Positions 21,200 through 32,475 of a DNA stretch of 64,000 nucleotides are shown piece by piece. Each line of letters begins with the position of its first letter. Within the stretch, counting starts at the first letter, position 1. The stretch spans positions 23,875,001 through 23,939,000 of the forward strand of contig OX419758.1 in the NCBI GenBank assembly GCA_948567375.1, written 5' to 3'. Position numbers and translations under genes: made by a program. The notes beneath the pieces were generated by a model. That model had not been told where the DNA came from, did not search any database, and saw only the letters and a list, made by a program, of their open reading frames with translations. The DNA comes from Lunularia cruciata. Taxonomy: Eukaryota > Streptophyta > Marchantiopsida > Lunulariales > Lunulariaceae.

Positions 21200-22620
21200 C
21201 AAACTCCCTTCACATTCTCATTGTCCTCTTCCTCTTCCCTATCAAGGCTCCTTCTTGATGCTTCTTTGAGAGTTTACTCATGCAAAGCTCCAAGACCTCC
21301 TTGTTCTGCAGCCCTTAGAGACCTTTCCCTATCCTATCAAAGCTCCCAAAACCCTTCCTTCTTGTTAAGACCCTTCCTCACCTTTGATACTCTATCCTCA
21401 TGTCCTGGCAACATCCTTTTCTCAAAAATTCCTCTGTCTAGCCTATAGTCCTGCAACAATCCCTCTCCTTTGAAATTTCTCTCTTCACTTTTGTTTTGGC
21501 AAAAACTTCATTCTCAAAAATTTCTCTCTTCACTCCTCTAACCAAGCGGTTTTCTTCAAGAATTTTCTCACCTGGCAAAAGACAAAATTCTCTCTCAATA
21601 TTTCCTGCCCTATCCTTTGTCCAAGCCCTCTCTTTCAGAAATCTCCTCCTTTGTCCAAACCCTTCTTCTCAAAAAATTCACTCTCTATCTAGCAAATACT
21701 TCTCCACTCAAAAATTCTTGACTTTCTTGAATCCTCTTTCCAGCCTACTTCTCTTGAAAATTCCTTCTCCCTTCTTTTGTCAGCCTTCTCCTCTCAAAAT
21801 TTCATGTTCTCTTCCTCTATCCCCAAACCCTCATTCAAAAATTTCTCTCTCTCCAACACAGCAAATACTTCTCCTCTCAAAAATTCATCCATCCATTTGT
21901 CCTTTCTCCAATAAATACCTCTCTCTTCCTTTGTCTAAACCTTCTTCTCTCTCAAAAATTCCTATCCTTTATCCAGCAAATACTTCTTCTCTTGAAGATT
22001 CTTTCCTCTCTCTCCCTTTTTCCAGCAAAAATTTCTCCCAAAATTTCCTTCCTCTCTTCCTTTGTTCAAACCCTTTTCTCACAAAAATTCTTGTCCTCTG
22101 TCCAGCAAATCCTTCTTCTCTTGAAAATTGTTTCTTCTCTCTCCCTTTGTCCAACAAAACCCTTGATAATTCCTCTCACTTGGCAAAAAAACCCCTTTCT
22201 AAATCCCTTCATGTCCTAGCCCTTCTTCCTAAAAAATTCTTCCTTCTTGTCCTTCAATATTTCTCTTCTTCTTTCCTATCATAGAACCTTACTCTCTCAT
22301 TTGATATTTCACTCTCTTGGTTGCTTGTTGATTTCTTCCTTCTTGCACAACAAACTCTGCCCTTTGATCCCTTCTCGTCCAGCCAAGAACTCTCAATCCT
22401 TCCTCTCCTCTTTGTCAAAAACCCCTTTGAGACTTCTCTCTTCTCCAGAAGTCTCTTGCTGTCCAGCCTAATTTTATCTCCTCCCAATTTCTCCCTTTCC
22501 AAACCCCAACTCCTTCAAGAAACTCTTCTCTGTCCTTTTCTCTCTTTGAGAATTCTCTATTCCTCCCCAGATTCCTTTTGGATCTCACTCCTACCACTGT
22601 CCAAAATACCAAACTAGATA
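21200..22620 (+). repeat. Degenerate polypyrimidine tandem array in gypsy leader
   Basis: About 1.4 kb of C/T-rich DNA is built from variants of 'ccagcaaatacttcttctct' followed by 'caaaaattcc'-type words. Recognisable unit starts are near 21691, 21861, 21974 and 22103, giving periods of roughly 113-170 bp, and the last two units are the most alike. It keeps frames open by composition alone (for example 21496-22284 on the plus strand). I treat it as a non-coding leader array of the gypsy element rather than a gene. Confidence 0.65.
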
Positions 22621-23968
22621 TAGATATTCACTCCCATTTTCCTGGCTTCAGATGACCCATATTGGCCTGTCCCAACTGCTCACATCAACCTCCCAAAGGC
22701 CTTGTTTCTGTAGTTGCTAAAATTATGGTCCCTTGTTTCCTTGCTTTCAAGTTCTTTTTCTTCCTCCTTCCTTACAATAACATAACAAACTCCCAAGTTT
22801 GAAGAAACATTATAGCTCTTGCCTTGGATTCTCTCCAAGCTTCAGACCCAAATCCATTGCTTTTCTGTCAACTCTCAAATTCTTGCTACAACAAAAGTGG
22901 CCCCACTATTTTAGCAATTATCAAGTTTCTATCTAGGAAGTTTATACTGCTTGCAACTAGCACTTTTTAATACATCTACATACTATTCTCCCGGTTTTTC
23001 TATTCCACCAAATAGGACTAATGCAACCCATAGATTATTTTCTTGACAACACCGTGACCTCTCTAGAAGGCAAGATAATGTTCATACAATTGTATATTAG
23101 ACAGAAGGAGGCTATGAGAGCTCACTTGGAAAAAAAATTAGGGAGGAGAGAGTTGAAGTTATGTTAGAGAACCAAGACCCATTTTTATACTCTATAGTTT
23201 ATTATAATGTATTTGAGGTGATATTGTACATCTTGTAAACATGAGAGGATTTGGAAAGATTCTGTGAGGTGGATTGCAGATTTTGGGGATTACAATGATT
23301 TTGAGTAAAATCTCAAGTTTCAGATCTGGAATTAAAATTTCAACACATGATAGCTTTGGATATCTTTCAGTTAGCACACTTGAAATTATTATGAGAGCTA
23401 GTATACACACTAAGCTAGAATTTTATAAAGTTGGTACGATAAACTGCTCCTAAAACTACATGGTTTTTTGGAAAATTGTATAGAGTCTGTCATTTCTTCC
23501 ATTTTCAATAGATAGTTCTAAATTTTTTTTGCAGAATTCAGTGCATAGTATTCTACTTTTTGGTCCAAGATCTAAAGAAATATCATTTTTTTACAAAAAG
23601 TTATGAGTTTAAAAAGTAAGAGTGTTCATTTTTAGACCAAATCTGAAATAGGTGTGGTGAATAGAAAGATGCCAGGCCGAATGGCTCAATGAAAAAATTT
23701 GAAATTTTGTAAGGGAGGACACCTTGGTGTTGCTATTAATTGTAGAAAATTTCAAGGTTGAAATTTTCCAATTGAGAGAATATAGTGACAATATTATGAG
23801 GAGGGGTCAATTTTGCATAGTTGAGATCTCATGCATGAGGAGTGTGAGAGCAACAAAAAACATGTTTGAGTGTTTAGACTCACCTTGGGAACATAGAGGG
23901 TCACCAAGAGTGGAAATTGAGGCTATTAATGGTTCTCCATGGGTTTGAGGTGATTGTAGGAGTGGATT
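22621..23968 (+). other. Gypsy family-1 leader, second part
   Basis: AT-rich, non-coding. The stretch 23200-23960 is clearly related to 61880-62640, the leader of another family-1 copy. Shared words include 'ccgaatggctcaatg/cctaatggctcaatg', 'ctcatgcatga' and 'tgtttagactca(c/t)cttggga'. The homology confirms that both belong to one gypsy family with an unusually long leader of about 3.4 kb. Confidence 0.5.
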
Positions 23969-24367
23969 TTGAGTAAAAGAGAGTTTAGAATAGAATTTGA
24001 AGAGAGTGTTGAGAGGATCCAAAAACATGCACCACTTGGAGGAAAGAGTGAGTCTAAGTGCTTTTTATGTGAAGAAAAGAGACATAAGGCAAGTTCATGT
24101 CTATTGACCTTTGAGAGCAAGAGATTGAGCAAAAGGAGAGGCTTACTTGACTTGGGTTTGCATGTTGGACCTTCTTCACCAAGATTGGGAGGGAGAAGAT
24201 CTAAGACCAAGGAGTTGTGTGAGGTTTGTGGAGTTGAAGGACTTCCAAAAGGACATGAGTGTAGTGGAGTAAAAGAACTTTTGGAGACTTTGGTGAAGGA
24301 CCTTGGAGAGAGTCTTAGTACAGCTACAGAAATACTACTACCTTCATCAGCTAGTTCTCAAGATTAA
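23969..24367 (+). pseudogene. Open frame with two zinc-binding motifs upstream of gag
   Basis: About 130 codons are open with no stop. The first ATG-less codons suggest the true start is lost or upstream. The frame holds a classical CX2CX4HX4C knuckle, CFLCEEKRHKASSC, and about 45 residues later CEVCGVEGLPKGHEC, a second Cys/His cluster. The tail is Leu/Glu/Ser-rich. The same frame is visible, decayed, at 62600-62690 in another family-1 copy, so it belongs to the element. It ends about 240 bp before the gag ATG at 24605. A zinc-knuckle frame in front of gag, with gag carrying its own knuckle later, is unusual. It could be an extra RNA-binding protein or a displaced gag duplication. Confidence 0.45.
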
Positions 24368-24604
24368 TGATGGAGATAATCTTTCAACTTATCAATAAAC
24401 TATCCATGAGAGTTCAATTAATATGTACTCTAGGATTTGATGTTACTATAGAAATATTGAAGCAACCTGAACGTTTTGTGTTTCCCTAGGGTGGATTACT
24501 CTCAAATGGTGTTAGGCATGTACATATTCTATAAGTAATGGAGCAAGAAAAAAGAAAAAAGAAAAAGAAAAATTGAGAGAAAAGAAAGATAGTGAGGGGT
24601 TAAG

Positions 24605-25802
24605 ATGGGGAAACTTCCGGTTTTCTTTGGCAAGGATGGAGAAGATGTGGAGGCCTTTGTTAGAGACTTCAAGAGAGCTTGTAAAGGAAACAATGAGAGG
24701 AGAAAGAATGATTGGGCCTCATTATTACCAAATTTCTTTGAAGATGCAGCCCTTCCATGGTATGAGTCAGAATACCAATAGAGAGAGAGGAGAGATGAGC
24801 AAGAAGAGTCTTGGGAGAGTTTGACTTCAACACTCATTGAGAATTTTCTTCCATATGAGAATTATGAGAGACTGATGAGTGAGGTTACCTTTCTCAAACA
24901 AGGAGATGGAGAGAAAGTGAAAGTATATGTAGAAAGAGTGGAGAAGCTAGAGTCCAGATTTTGCATAATGTTGAGGAAGGGTGGCGATGATGTAGAGACT
25001 ACTATGATTGGCATAAGAGCTATGCTCACCACAAATTTTGTGGGTGGGTTGAGACCACAGATTAGAAGCAAGGTGAGATATGAGAAACCTTCTTCCAAGG
25101 TTGAAGCTATCAAGATTGCAATTTGTGTGGAAGAGAGTTTGCAAAGGGATGAGAGTGATTTGGTGGTGAAGGAGGTTGTGCATCCTCCTCAAGGCTACAA
25201 GTATGGTGGATTTTCAGATAATTTGGTGGCAAGGTTGCACCACAAGTGATAGTTGCTCTTCTTCTTGCACCTCCACCAAAGATCCACTTCAAACCATCAC
25301 AAAACAACTTGCAAATCTCAAGATCAATGTAGTGCAACTATGGGAGAAGAGGGAGGTGGATCAGAATTTAGGGAGATGGCCTAGGAGTTATGGAAGCTAT
25401 CTATATAGAGGAGGCCAACCAACCAAAAATTTCAATGACAGATATTGTTTTGGTTGTGGAGGAAGAGGCCACATCCAAAAAAAATCGCCCAAATTCCACT
25501 TACCATGGAAGAAGGAGTTATGAAGGAGCCAATAGAGAGCCAATGGAAGAAGGAGGTAGTGAAACCCAAGTGGCTCCTAATCCAAACAAAGGTAAGAGGA
25601 TAGCATGCATAGATGTGGTTCAGAGCAAGTATGCAAAGGGGGAGTGCTTAAACTCCAATGGTCTTAATTTGCATATTTTGGCATAAGAGAAGAAGAGAGC
25701 TTGTTTTGCAGAGAATGTACACTCTTCTCAAGGATTTAATCCTAGCAAGGATACTCCTATGTCTAATAGTAGTAATCCCACCTCAGCACCAACAAAGACT
25801 CA
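24605..25802 (+). pseudogene. Ty3/gypsy gag, copy 1 (family 1)
   Basis: ATG 24605 opens MGKLPVFFGKDGEDVEAF, then DWASLLPNFFEDAALPWYE, a typical retrotransposon gag capsid start. One in-frame TAG interrupts after SEYQ. The frame continues with WESLTSTLIENFLP and FLKQGDGEKVKVYVERVEKL to about 25245. A frameshift there is followed by a nucleocapsid part with CFGCGGRGHIQKK, a zinc knuckle whose last Cys is Ser. Gag assembles the retrotransposon particle and binds its RNA. The copy is cut at 25802/25803 by TGTG element C. A second, distinct copy of the same gag segment lies at 39463-40738. Confidence 0.8.
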
Positions 25803-26469
25803 TGTGGCAACCCAACAAGTATCACTTTTGCGGTAATCAGGTAAATAGAGTTTGTTCTCACATAGATAAGAGTAAAAAATGGTCAAATATGAAGTAAAAT
25901 GTAACAATTCAGTTCTTTTGTGTTCTTCTTTAGTCTCTCAGGTAGAATCCACATCCAAAAGAGAGTAACAAGCACTAACTTGCAGTCTTGTCACAAACTA
26001 CACCCTTATAATCACAATCCTATCCAATCTTTCCAAACCAATTTTGTTTGTGATGATTCAGATTCTCTCAAAGATGGCTACTTCATTGCAAAACTATCTC
26101 ACCTTAGAATTACATTCCACCCCTCCACTTAAGGCACAACTTCCTTGATCAAAATTGTTTCAAATGAAACTCATGTTGCACTCACAAATGCAAATGCTAC
26201 CAACACTAAAATTCCTCTTAGATGTGTCAAGGCATTGCTTTGATTGCACTTCACTCAAGATCAAACACATAGAATGAAGATCATGGTTGAGGGATCCAAC
26301 ATTTATCACGCACACTAACTTGGACTTCAAAATTCTCCTCACACTCACAAACACAAGCACAAACTTGATACTTAAAATTAAGCTCAAGCAACAAGCACCA
26401 AGAAACAACAGTTTGTTTTATCTTTCTTCCAAATTACAAATACTACAGAACATTATGTTGCAAATGCTT

Positions 26470-26480
26470 CCTTTAAATAG
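26470..26480 (-). promoter_or_regulatory. TATA-like box of TGTG element C
   Basis: The minus strand reads CTATTTAAAGG, 677 bp from the 3' terminus at 25803. It is the same word at the same distance as in elements B, G and I (CTATTTAAG in H). Confidence 0.55.
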
Positions 26481-26958
26481 GTAGAGCACTAATAGTTACT
26501 AGCAACTAAACAATTCTATAACAACTTTACCAATTGTGGTACTCACATTTTTTTTTATTTTTTTTTGTTTTTGTGTGATTTTGAAGAACTGCATAGAGAA
26601 AGTCATATTGAACCAAACAGCATTGGAAGGAGAAGAATGGTGTCTTTGAGTTAAAATCTAAATTAACTTGACTATGAGTCCAAAGCAAAGTACTCATGTC
26701 CAAACCGGCCAAGAGAGACCCAAAGTAAGGAGACTTCATCTCAAGGTGATCAAGTCGATGCAAAGACGGCATAACAATTTCCCTTTGGAGGGGCGAATCA
26801 AGTACAAGCAAAGAAATAGTGGACAAGGCGCAAACCACTAACTTGGATAATGCCATAAGTAAGTCATGCAAAAAGGGTACATTTCAATGACAAGCAACGG
26901 AACTATGGCTGATCAATGAGGAATTATAAAATTGGGACTTCATTGAAGGGATTGTGAA

Positions 26959-29573
26959 ATGTCCCACAAGTATCCTAAGCCACTGAGTAGTTGACCTGAA
27001 GGAGTGCTCGTAGAGAAGCCGGTTGAGTGTTTGATGTGTAACAAGTCTAAAAGAGTTCGGATCTCAAGACCAAGAGATGGTAGAATTATTTTCCAATTAC
27101 CACGTACTAGAGACCACACAATGCCAAAGAAGGGTGAGAAGAAGAGTCCTTTGCTCGCAAAACAAAATCCAGTGATTCAAAGATTAGATATGATAGCTTG
27201 AATTGAAATTCTAAGTAGACTTTGGATCACTTTTTTGGCATGGAATTGGAATTTGAGCTTTCCAAGGTTCATGGTAGAAGTAGGATCAAGTGATTGTGAG
27301 GAGGGATCCAAAGAAGAAGGAAAGAGAGGCAGTCCGGCTCAATGGACATAGTTGGATTGGAGATTAGTGTTGGGAAGAGAAGCCGGTGAGGAAATTGGGG
27401 CAACATTTCTTGGGAAAGGAGAGTTTGCGGAAGAGACGGATGAGATCCAAAATTCTTTTACAGTGCTACACACAAAGAACGGATGCAAGGTGGATACCTA
27501 TCAAGACCCAGTAGGCAAAGCATCTATGGAGTGATGATGGCACTCTTCAAGCCCAGTCACACAACTTATGCAATGAAGCATCAGGCGGTTTTCTTCCACC
27601 AAATGTTTGCAGGTGCACCAATAAACAAGGCAAAGTGCTCTTAAAAAAGAATGCGGTAGATGGTGTGGTGTTGGAGACAAAAAGATGTGCCTCACTATTT
27701 GGTGCCATTCACTGCCCATTTATACTTTGGATTGAACTTGGTGAAGAAGTCTAAGTGAAGAAAGATGGCGTTGTATTTTCATCCAGACTTACAAAAGACT
27801 GCAAATTGGTGAGGAATGGTAGTACATTTGACCCGAGTAGTGATGAGCATTATGTGCATACAAGTTAGTATCTACAAATAGTAGTGACCATCCCGAAGAC
27901 AAGGAAGCAAAGTCATCCGGAGGAGAGTGTGTTTTCATTTAAGCCAAAGAAGGTGAGGAAGGTGAACCCGAGGTAAGAAGTTGTAGTGCTTGATGAGTAG
28001 TCGGGAGGAGAAGAGTTAGAAACTGAAGCCAAGTATAAAACAAAAGACTTGGAGGAGGAAGAAGAACCAGAATTGACTCTACAAAGTGAAGAGGTAAAAG
28101 TTCAGCAACAAGGAGGAGACAATGATGATAAAGAAGAATAAGAGTTCCATGCGGCAATTGATCAAATGGAAGGAGGAGGAAACTTGTGTCATGAATTACC
28201 CACTGTGGAGATAGAAGGTTGAGCCAAAGGAGGAAAGTTCTATGGGGTAGAAGAGGGAGAATGAGTGTTGCTATTGTGGGAGCAAGAGTAAGCAATGTAA
28301 GTCCAGTAGAAAAAGAGGGAGAAATTTCAGATGAAGGACCTATGAGAGTGAGAAGATTAAGACTTCGGAGTAAAGCTCTAGTAGAAGAAATAAGAAGTGG
28401 AGAGCCAAAGCAAGTTGAGAGCTCCAGAGTTTTTGAGGGGGAAGAGTACTTGTTGTAGATAGTTTGTCCTTTGCTAGTAGAATTGTAGAAGAAGAGAGAT
28501 GAATTGAAGCAAGATCACTAAGGAGTGAAAGACAAATTGGCAGTAGTGCGGTATATAAGTGATGAAAATTTTGAGTTGAGAAGGAAGTTGAGTCTGGGAG
28601 AGCGTGTGTTAGTAGAGCTTTGGACTGACATAGAGATGAAGAGGAAGGAAATTGAGAGTCTAACAAAAGACTTTGTCAAGAGAGGCAAAGCCATGGCAGA
28701 GCAAGAATAAGATTAGAAGGAGCAGTTGGTGAAGTCTGAAGCCTTGCAGGTAAAAGTACACAATACTCGAGTGGAAGTTTTACATTTGAAGGCAATGGCT
28801 GTTGTCATGGGACAAGAGTTGGAGAGTTTGAAGGCTAGTGCAGAAGAACAAGATTGGGCTTGGCAATGAGAGTTGGCAATCCAAGATAGAGAAGAAGAGT
28901 GATTGCACGGTTTGGTCAGGGGAATGGAGGAACAACTCAGGGAGAGTGTGAAGGAGAAAGAAGCACTGAAGGTTGAGTTGGAAGATGAGGTGAAGATGTA
29001 TTAGGAGGAGCTCGTAGCGAAGAGAGCAAAGCTGCAGATGCCAAGGCGAGAAGAAAGCAATGATGTCGTTGTGAGAATGAAAGCAATGCTAGGGATGATG
29101 TCTAAAGTTCAGTTGGAAGAAGCAAGACTGCACAAACTAAAGTTGTTAGTGCAGGAAAGGAGAAAGAAGAAAGTGAAGGACATTGAATTAAACAAATTGT
29201 TGATTCTCTTGAGAGATTGGGTAGATAGAAAAATATTAAATGCATGAGACAATGTGTGTCTTAGGTTGGACTTAGTAGATTCAGAATTAGAGAGACTTCG
29301 TGTATCATGAAGCTAGAGATGAAGTCCAAAGTATGAGAAGTAGGAGTACAAGTGCCTTTGGGTGAGTTAATTGAGACAATAGAAAAGAATGGGTCGGTAG
29401 ATAGTGATGTAGATAGTATACCCATGACCTCAATTGTAGTGCGGACTAAAGAGATAGTGGAATTGGTAGAAGATTTAGTGATAATGCAAAAATCCAAAGA
29501 TAGAGAAGTGTAGGAAGTTACTTTGGGTTTAGAAGCCAAAGTCAAAGTAGACATCAGATTGGATTTGAGATAG
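26959..29573 (+). pseudogene. TGTG-family protein, element B copy
   Basis: An ATG at 26959 is in frame with most of the coding part. A TGA 11 codons later is also present at the same place in copy F, so the functional start may lie further on. Marks of the N-domain are WITFLAWNWNLSFPRFM, GKGEFAEETDEI and VPHYLVPF..HLYFGLNL. An acidic linker and coiled coil follow (MKDKLAVVRYISDENFELRR, MPRREESNDVVVRMKAMLG), with the C-terminal block ending near TAG 29571-29573. There are numerous stops and a frame change after about 29240. The function is unknown; see element H. Confidence 0.6.
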
Positions 29574-29674
29574 GAGAGACAGATATGAAGAGGTGCATTG
29601 TCATTTTGGATCTATAGGTTGGTAAAGTTGTTAGGAATCAGTGTAGAGAGTTAGATAACTATCAAGAGCTTTGC

Positions 29675-29685
29675 CTATTTAAAGG
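29675..29685 (+). promoter_or_regulatory. TATA-like box of TGTG element B
   Basis: CTATTTAAAGG, 668 bp before the element's 3' terminus at 30343. It lies just after the coding frame and is conserved in position across copies. Confidence 0.55.
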
Positions 29686-30935
29686 AAGCTTTTGCTGGAA
29701 AAAGGTTGTTTAGTGTTCATTGTTCCTTAGAATAGATAAACTGAAGTGTTGTGACCCAGTGCTTGTCGCTTGAGCTTAATTCCAAGTATCAATTTTGTGT
29801 TTGTGTTTGTGAGAGAAATTTGAAGTGCAAGTCAATGTGCTTGTTGGATGTTGATTCCACAACCGTGATCTTCATTTTGTGTGTTTGATCTTGAGTGAAG
29901 TGCAATTGGAGCAATGCTTTGACAAATTTGAGAGGAATTCTAGTGTTTGGTAGTATTTTGCATTTGTGAGTACAATGTTGAGTTGATGTGAAGTAATTTC
30001 AACCATGGAAGTTGTGTCTTCAGTGGAGGGGTAGAACAGTCTGCAAAGTCATCTTATAGTGAAGTAGACATTTTTAGGATGGATTGAATAATCACAATCA
30101 AGATTGTTTTGGATATATTTGAATGAGTTGTGATTAGTGAGTGTTAATTTGTGACAAGATTGCAAATCAATACTTGTTACTCTCTTCTGGGTGTGGTTTC
30201 TACCGAAGAGACTAAAGACAAAACCAAGAAGAACTACTTGTTACCATTTGTCTTTGTATTTGATCATTTCTGATTTGTATCTCTGTGGGAACAAACATTA
30301 CTTACCTGATTACCGTGAAAGTGATATTTTTTGGGTGGTCACACCAACCTATAGATCCAAAATGTCAATGCACATCTTCATACTTGCCTTTTCATATCTC
30401 AAATTTGTTACTATTTTGATTTGATGTCAACCTTGACGTCTAAACCCAATGTTCCTTTAGGTATTTCCCTTGCTTTGGATCTCTCTAATACTACTCCTAA
30501 ATCTTCTACTTCTATTATCTCTTCACTACAAACTACAATTGCACTCCTCTCTACTCTATCTTCATCATCATCTTCTGACCTATTCTTCTTTATTGTATTA
30601 GGTAACTCAGCCAATGACACTTTCATTCCTACTTCCACCGCTTGGGACTTCTTCTCTAGCTTCATCTCACTACAAAGTTTATCCAAGTCTGATCTAACAA
30701 GATCTAATTTGAGACAAACATTGCCTCCTACCTCTAACATCTTTCTATCTACACAATCTTGCAAACAAATCAGAAGATTATTCAACTCTGTGTCCTTCAC
30801 CTTCCTCTTCCTCGTCTCCTACACCACAAACTTCAACTCGTGCAGTCTTGCCTCCTCTAACTTACCCTTGGCTTCAGTACTGAGCAGCACTTTCAAAAAA
30901 AACCCACTGCTCCCACTGCATGCAACTCCACTCTC

Positions 30936-31036
30936 GGCTCTACTTTCTCTTTCCTTCTCTCCTCCTCTAGTTCATTCTGATACATCACCAACATGTCCTC
31001 AAACTCAGCCTTCATTACTTCCTTCTCTTGTCTGTT
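30936..31036. repeat. 101-bp direct repeat, left copy
   Basis: ggctctactttctct...cttgtctgtt at 30936-31036 is repeated at 31443-31543 with three substitutions. It flanks the 410-bp LTR. Other copies of this element have the sequence only once. Confidence 0.9.
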
Positions 31037-31442
31037 ATTGTTATGTTTGGCTTGCTATAAGTGACTTGCCTGATCAAGAGCAAGAGAAAAACTTGACTGA
31101 TGGAAACTCCTTACAGTATCATGCGGATATATATTCAGTCACTTCTAAGGTTGAGTATTAAAGTGACTAGATACCTTGAGTGGTCAATACTCATGAAGTC
31201 ACGCACGTCTATATTCAGGAGTTTAGACAGTGACAGAGTGACTATCCCTGTGTTTGTATATATATATACATATGTGCAATGGAAATAAAGGGTCAAAGGC
31301 TGGTGTGAGCCTGTTTCAGCCGTGGAGGTAGCTTCCGGGACAGGGAGTGAACCACGTTATTTCCTGTTAGTCCTCTGATTATGTTTAATGGGCCTTATGA
31401 TGTGCTATTGCGAGAGGTCCCTTAGGACTGTATTTTCTAACA
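31033..31442 (+). repeat. Solo LTR-like insertion (410 bp), probably copia-type
   Basis: The insert begins TGTTATTGTTATG and ends TTTTCTAACA, giving TG...CA ends with a TGTTA/TAACA inverted pair. It contains a TATA-like tatatatatatacatatg at about 31256-31273, placed as in a short LTR. It interrupts element C. Instead of a 4-6 bp target duplication it is flanked by a 101-bp direct repeat. There is no internal region, so it is a solo LTR or an LTR captured during repair. The family is not identified. Confidence 0.65.
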
Positions 31443-31543
31443 GGCTCTACTTTCTCTTTCCTTCTCTCCTCCTCCAATTCATTCTGATACATCACCAACA
31501 TGTCCTCAAACTCAGCCTTCATTGCTTCCTTCTCTTGTCTGTT
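31443..31543. repeat. 101-bp direct repeat, right copy
   Basis: Second copy of 30936-31036 (three mismatches). From here element C continues without interruption, so the left copy is the extra one. Confidence 0.9.
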
Positions 31544-32475
31544 CAGAACTAGTTGATCTTTTGCTCCTCTCAACAATCCTCGCAAGCGCTCTTCCTCCCA
31601 ACTATGCTCTATTAACTCTTGCTGCCAGACTTGGTCCTTCTTGGCTGCTTTCTTCCTCATACTCTCCAACTCTTGCTCCATCACTGCTGCATTTGCCTTC
31701 AAATGTATCACCTCCACTTGTGCATCAATAATTTCCCTCTTCAGTACCTCTACCAATGCCATCTTCTCCTTCACTTGCTCTCTATAGTTCACTAAGTCCT
31801 CCCTTGCTGCTTTTGAGTCTTTACCTTGAAAAATAGCCTCCACCCAAAGTTCTTTGGCTTTCATCTTTACTCATGTAAGCTTGCTTCTGAACACCAAAGT
31901 CTCCTCACTCCATTTTGTCACCACCGCTCATGTCTAGATTAGCACTCACTATCTCTACTTTCTTCTATTGCAGAAACACATAGTTCACACTATCTTTGAT
32001 AGATACTCCACTTCATCACATTTCCTTTCGTTGTCTGTGCTATCTTTGCCTTTGGCAGGTAATTCTTTGACTGGTGCCTTACCCCAAAGATGAGATCTTT
32101 GTATCTTCAATGTTTCTTCATCCAAACTTTCCTCCTCATTGGTGGTAGCTCCAATGACAATGACTTCATTACTTCTCCTTGGCACCTCTTGGACATACCA
32201 AGACACCCTCTTCTTCCTTGTCATGCTCATGTTCAGCTATTGATACCTTCAGACTTGGCTTCTTTGCTTCCACAACCCTTCCCCTAGATTGCTAGACTTC
32301 AGCTTCTCCTTCACAGCCACTACTTAATTCTTCACTCCGTAGTGTGAAATCTTCTTCTCTTCCTGAGGCTTCTCCCTTTGACTTGGTTTCTCCCTCTGAT
32401 TCTTCCTTTGAAGTTGATTCTTTCACCTCCACCGGCGCTGGCTTTGGCTTCAGCTTTTGTATCTTCTGAGGCTGA

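Larger units (their letters stand above)
26535..30343 (+). mobile_element. TGTG-family element B, complete (3,809 bp), nested in C
   Basis: It is inserted into the 3' block of the reverse element C. The target duplication is ccaat (26530-26534) on the left and ccaac (30344-30348) on the right. The interrupted sequence of C can be followed across the junction (aactttaccaa then cctatagatcc). It begins TGTGGTACTCACATTTTTTT and ends GGTGGTCACA. The reading frame at about 26959-29573 is a diverged subfamily relative to A, G and H, closer to C and F. It is younger than C. Confidence 0.88.
30411..32475 (-). pseudogene. TGTG-family protein, element C copy (C-terminal two thirds)
   Basis: Stop codon at 30411-30413 after KVDIKSK. 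Going upstream on the minus strand are the C-terminal block (30411-30800), the coiled coil (interrupted at 31033-31442 by an LTR, resumed to 31864) and the linker region (31985-32475). It is cut by element D at 32476. Related in sequence to copies B and F. The segment between the linker and the N-domain has been deleted, and the N-domain is probably that at 34918-35400. Confidence 0.6.

Noticed and set aside
21496-22284. 262-codon open frame on the plus strand
   Set aside because: It lies wholly within a C/T-rich tandem array. The codons are biased to Ser, Leu, Pro and Phe by composition, and overlapping frames on both strands are also open. No domain.
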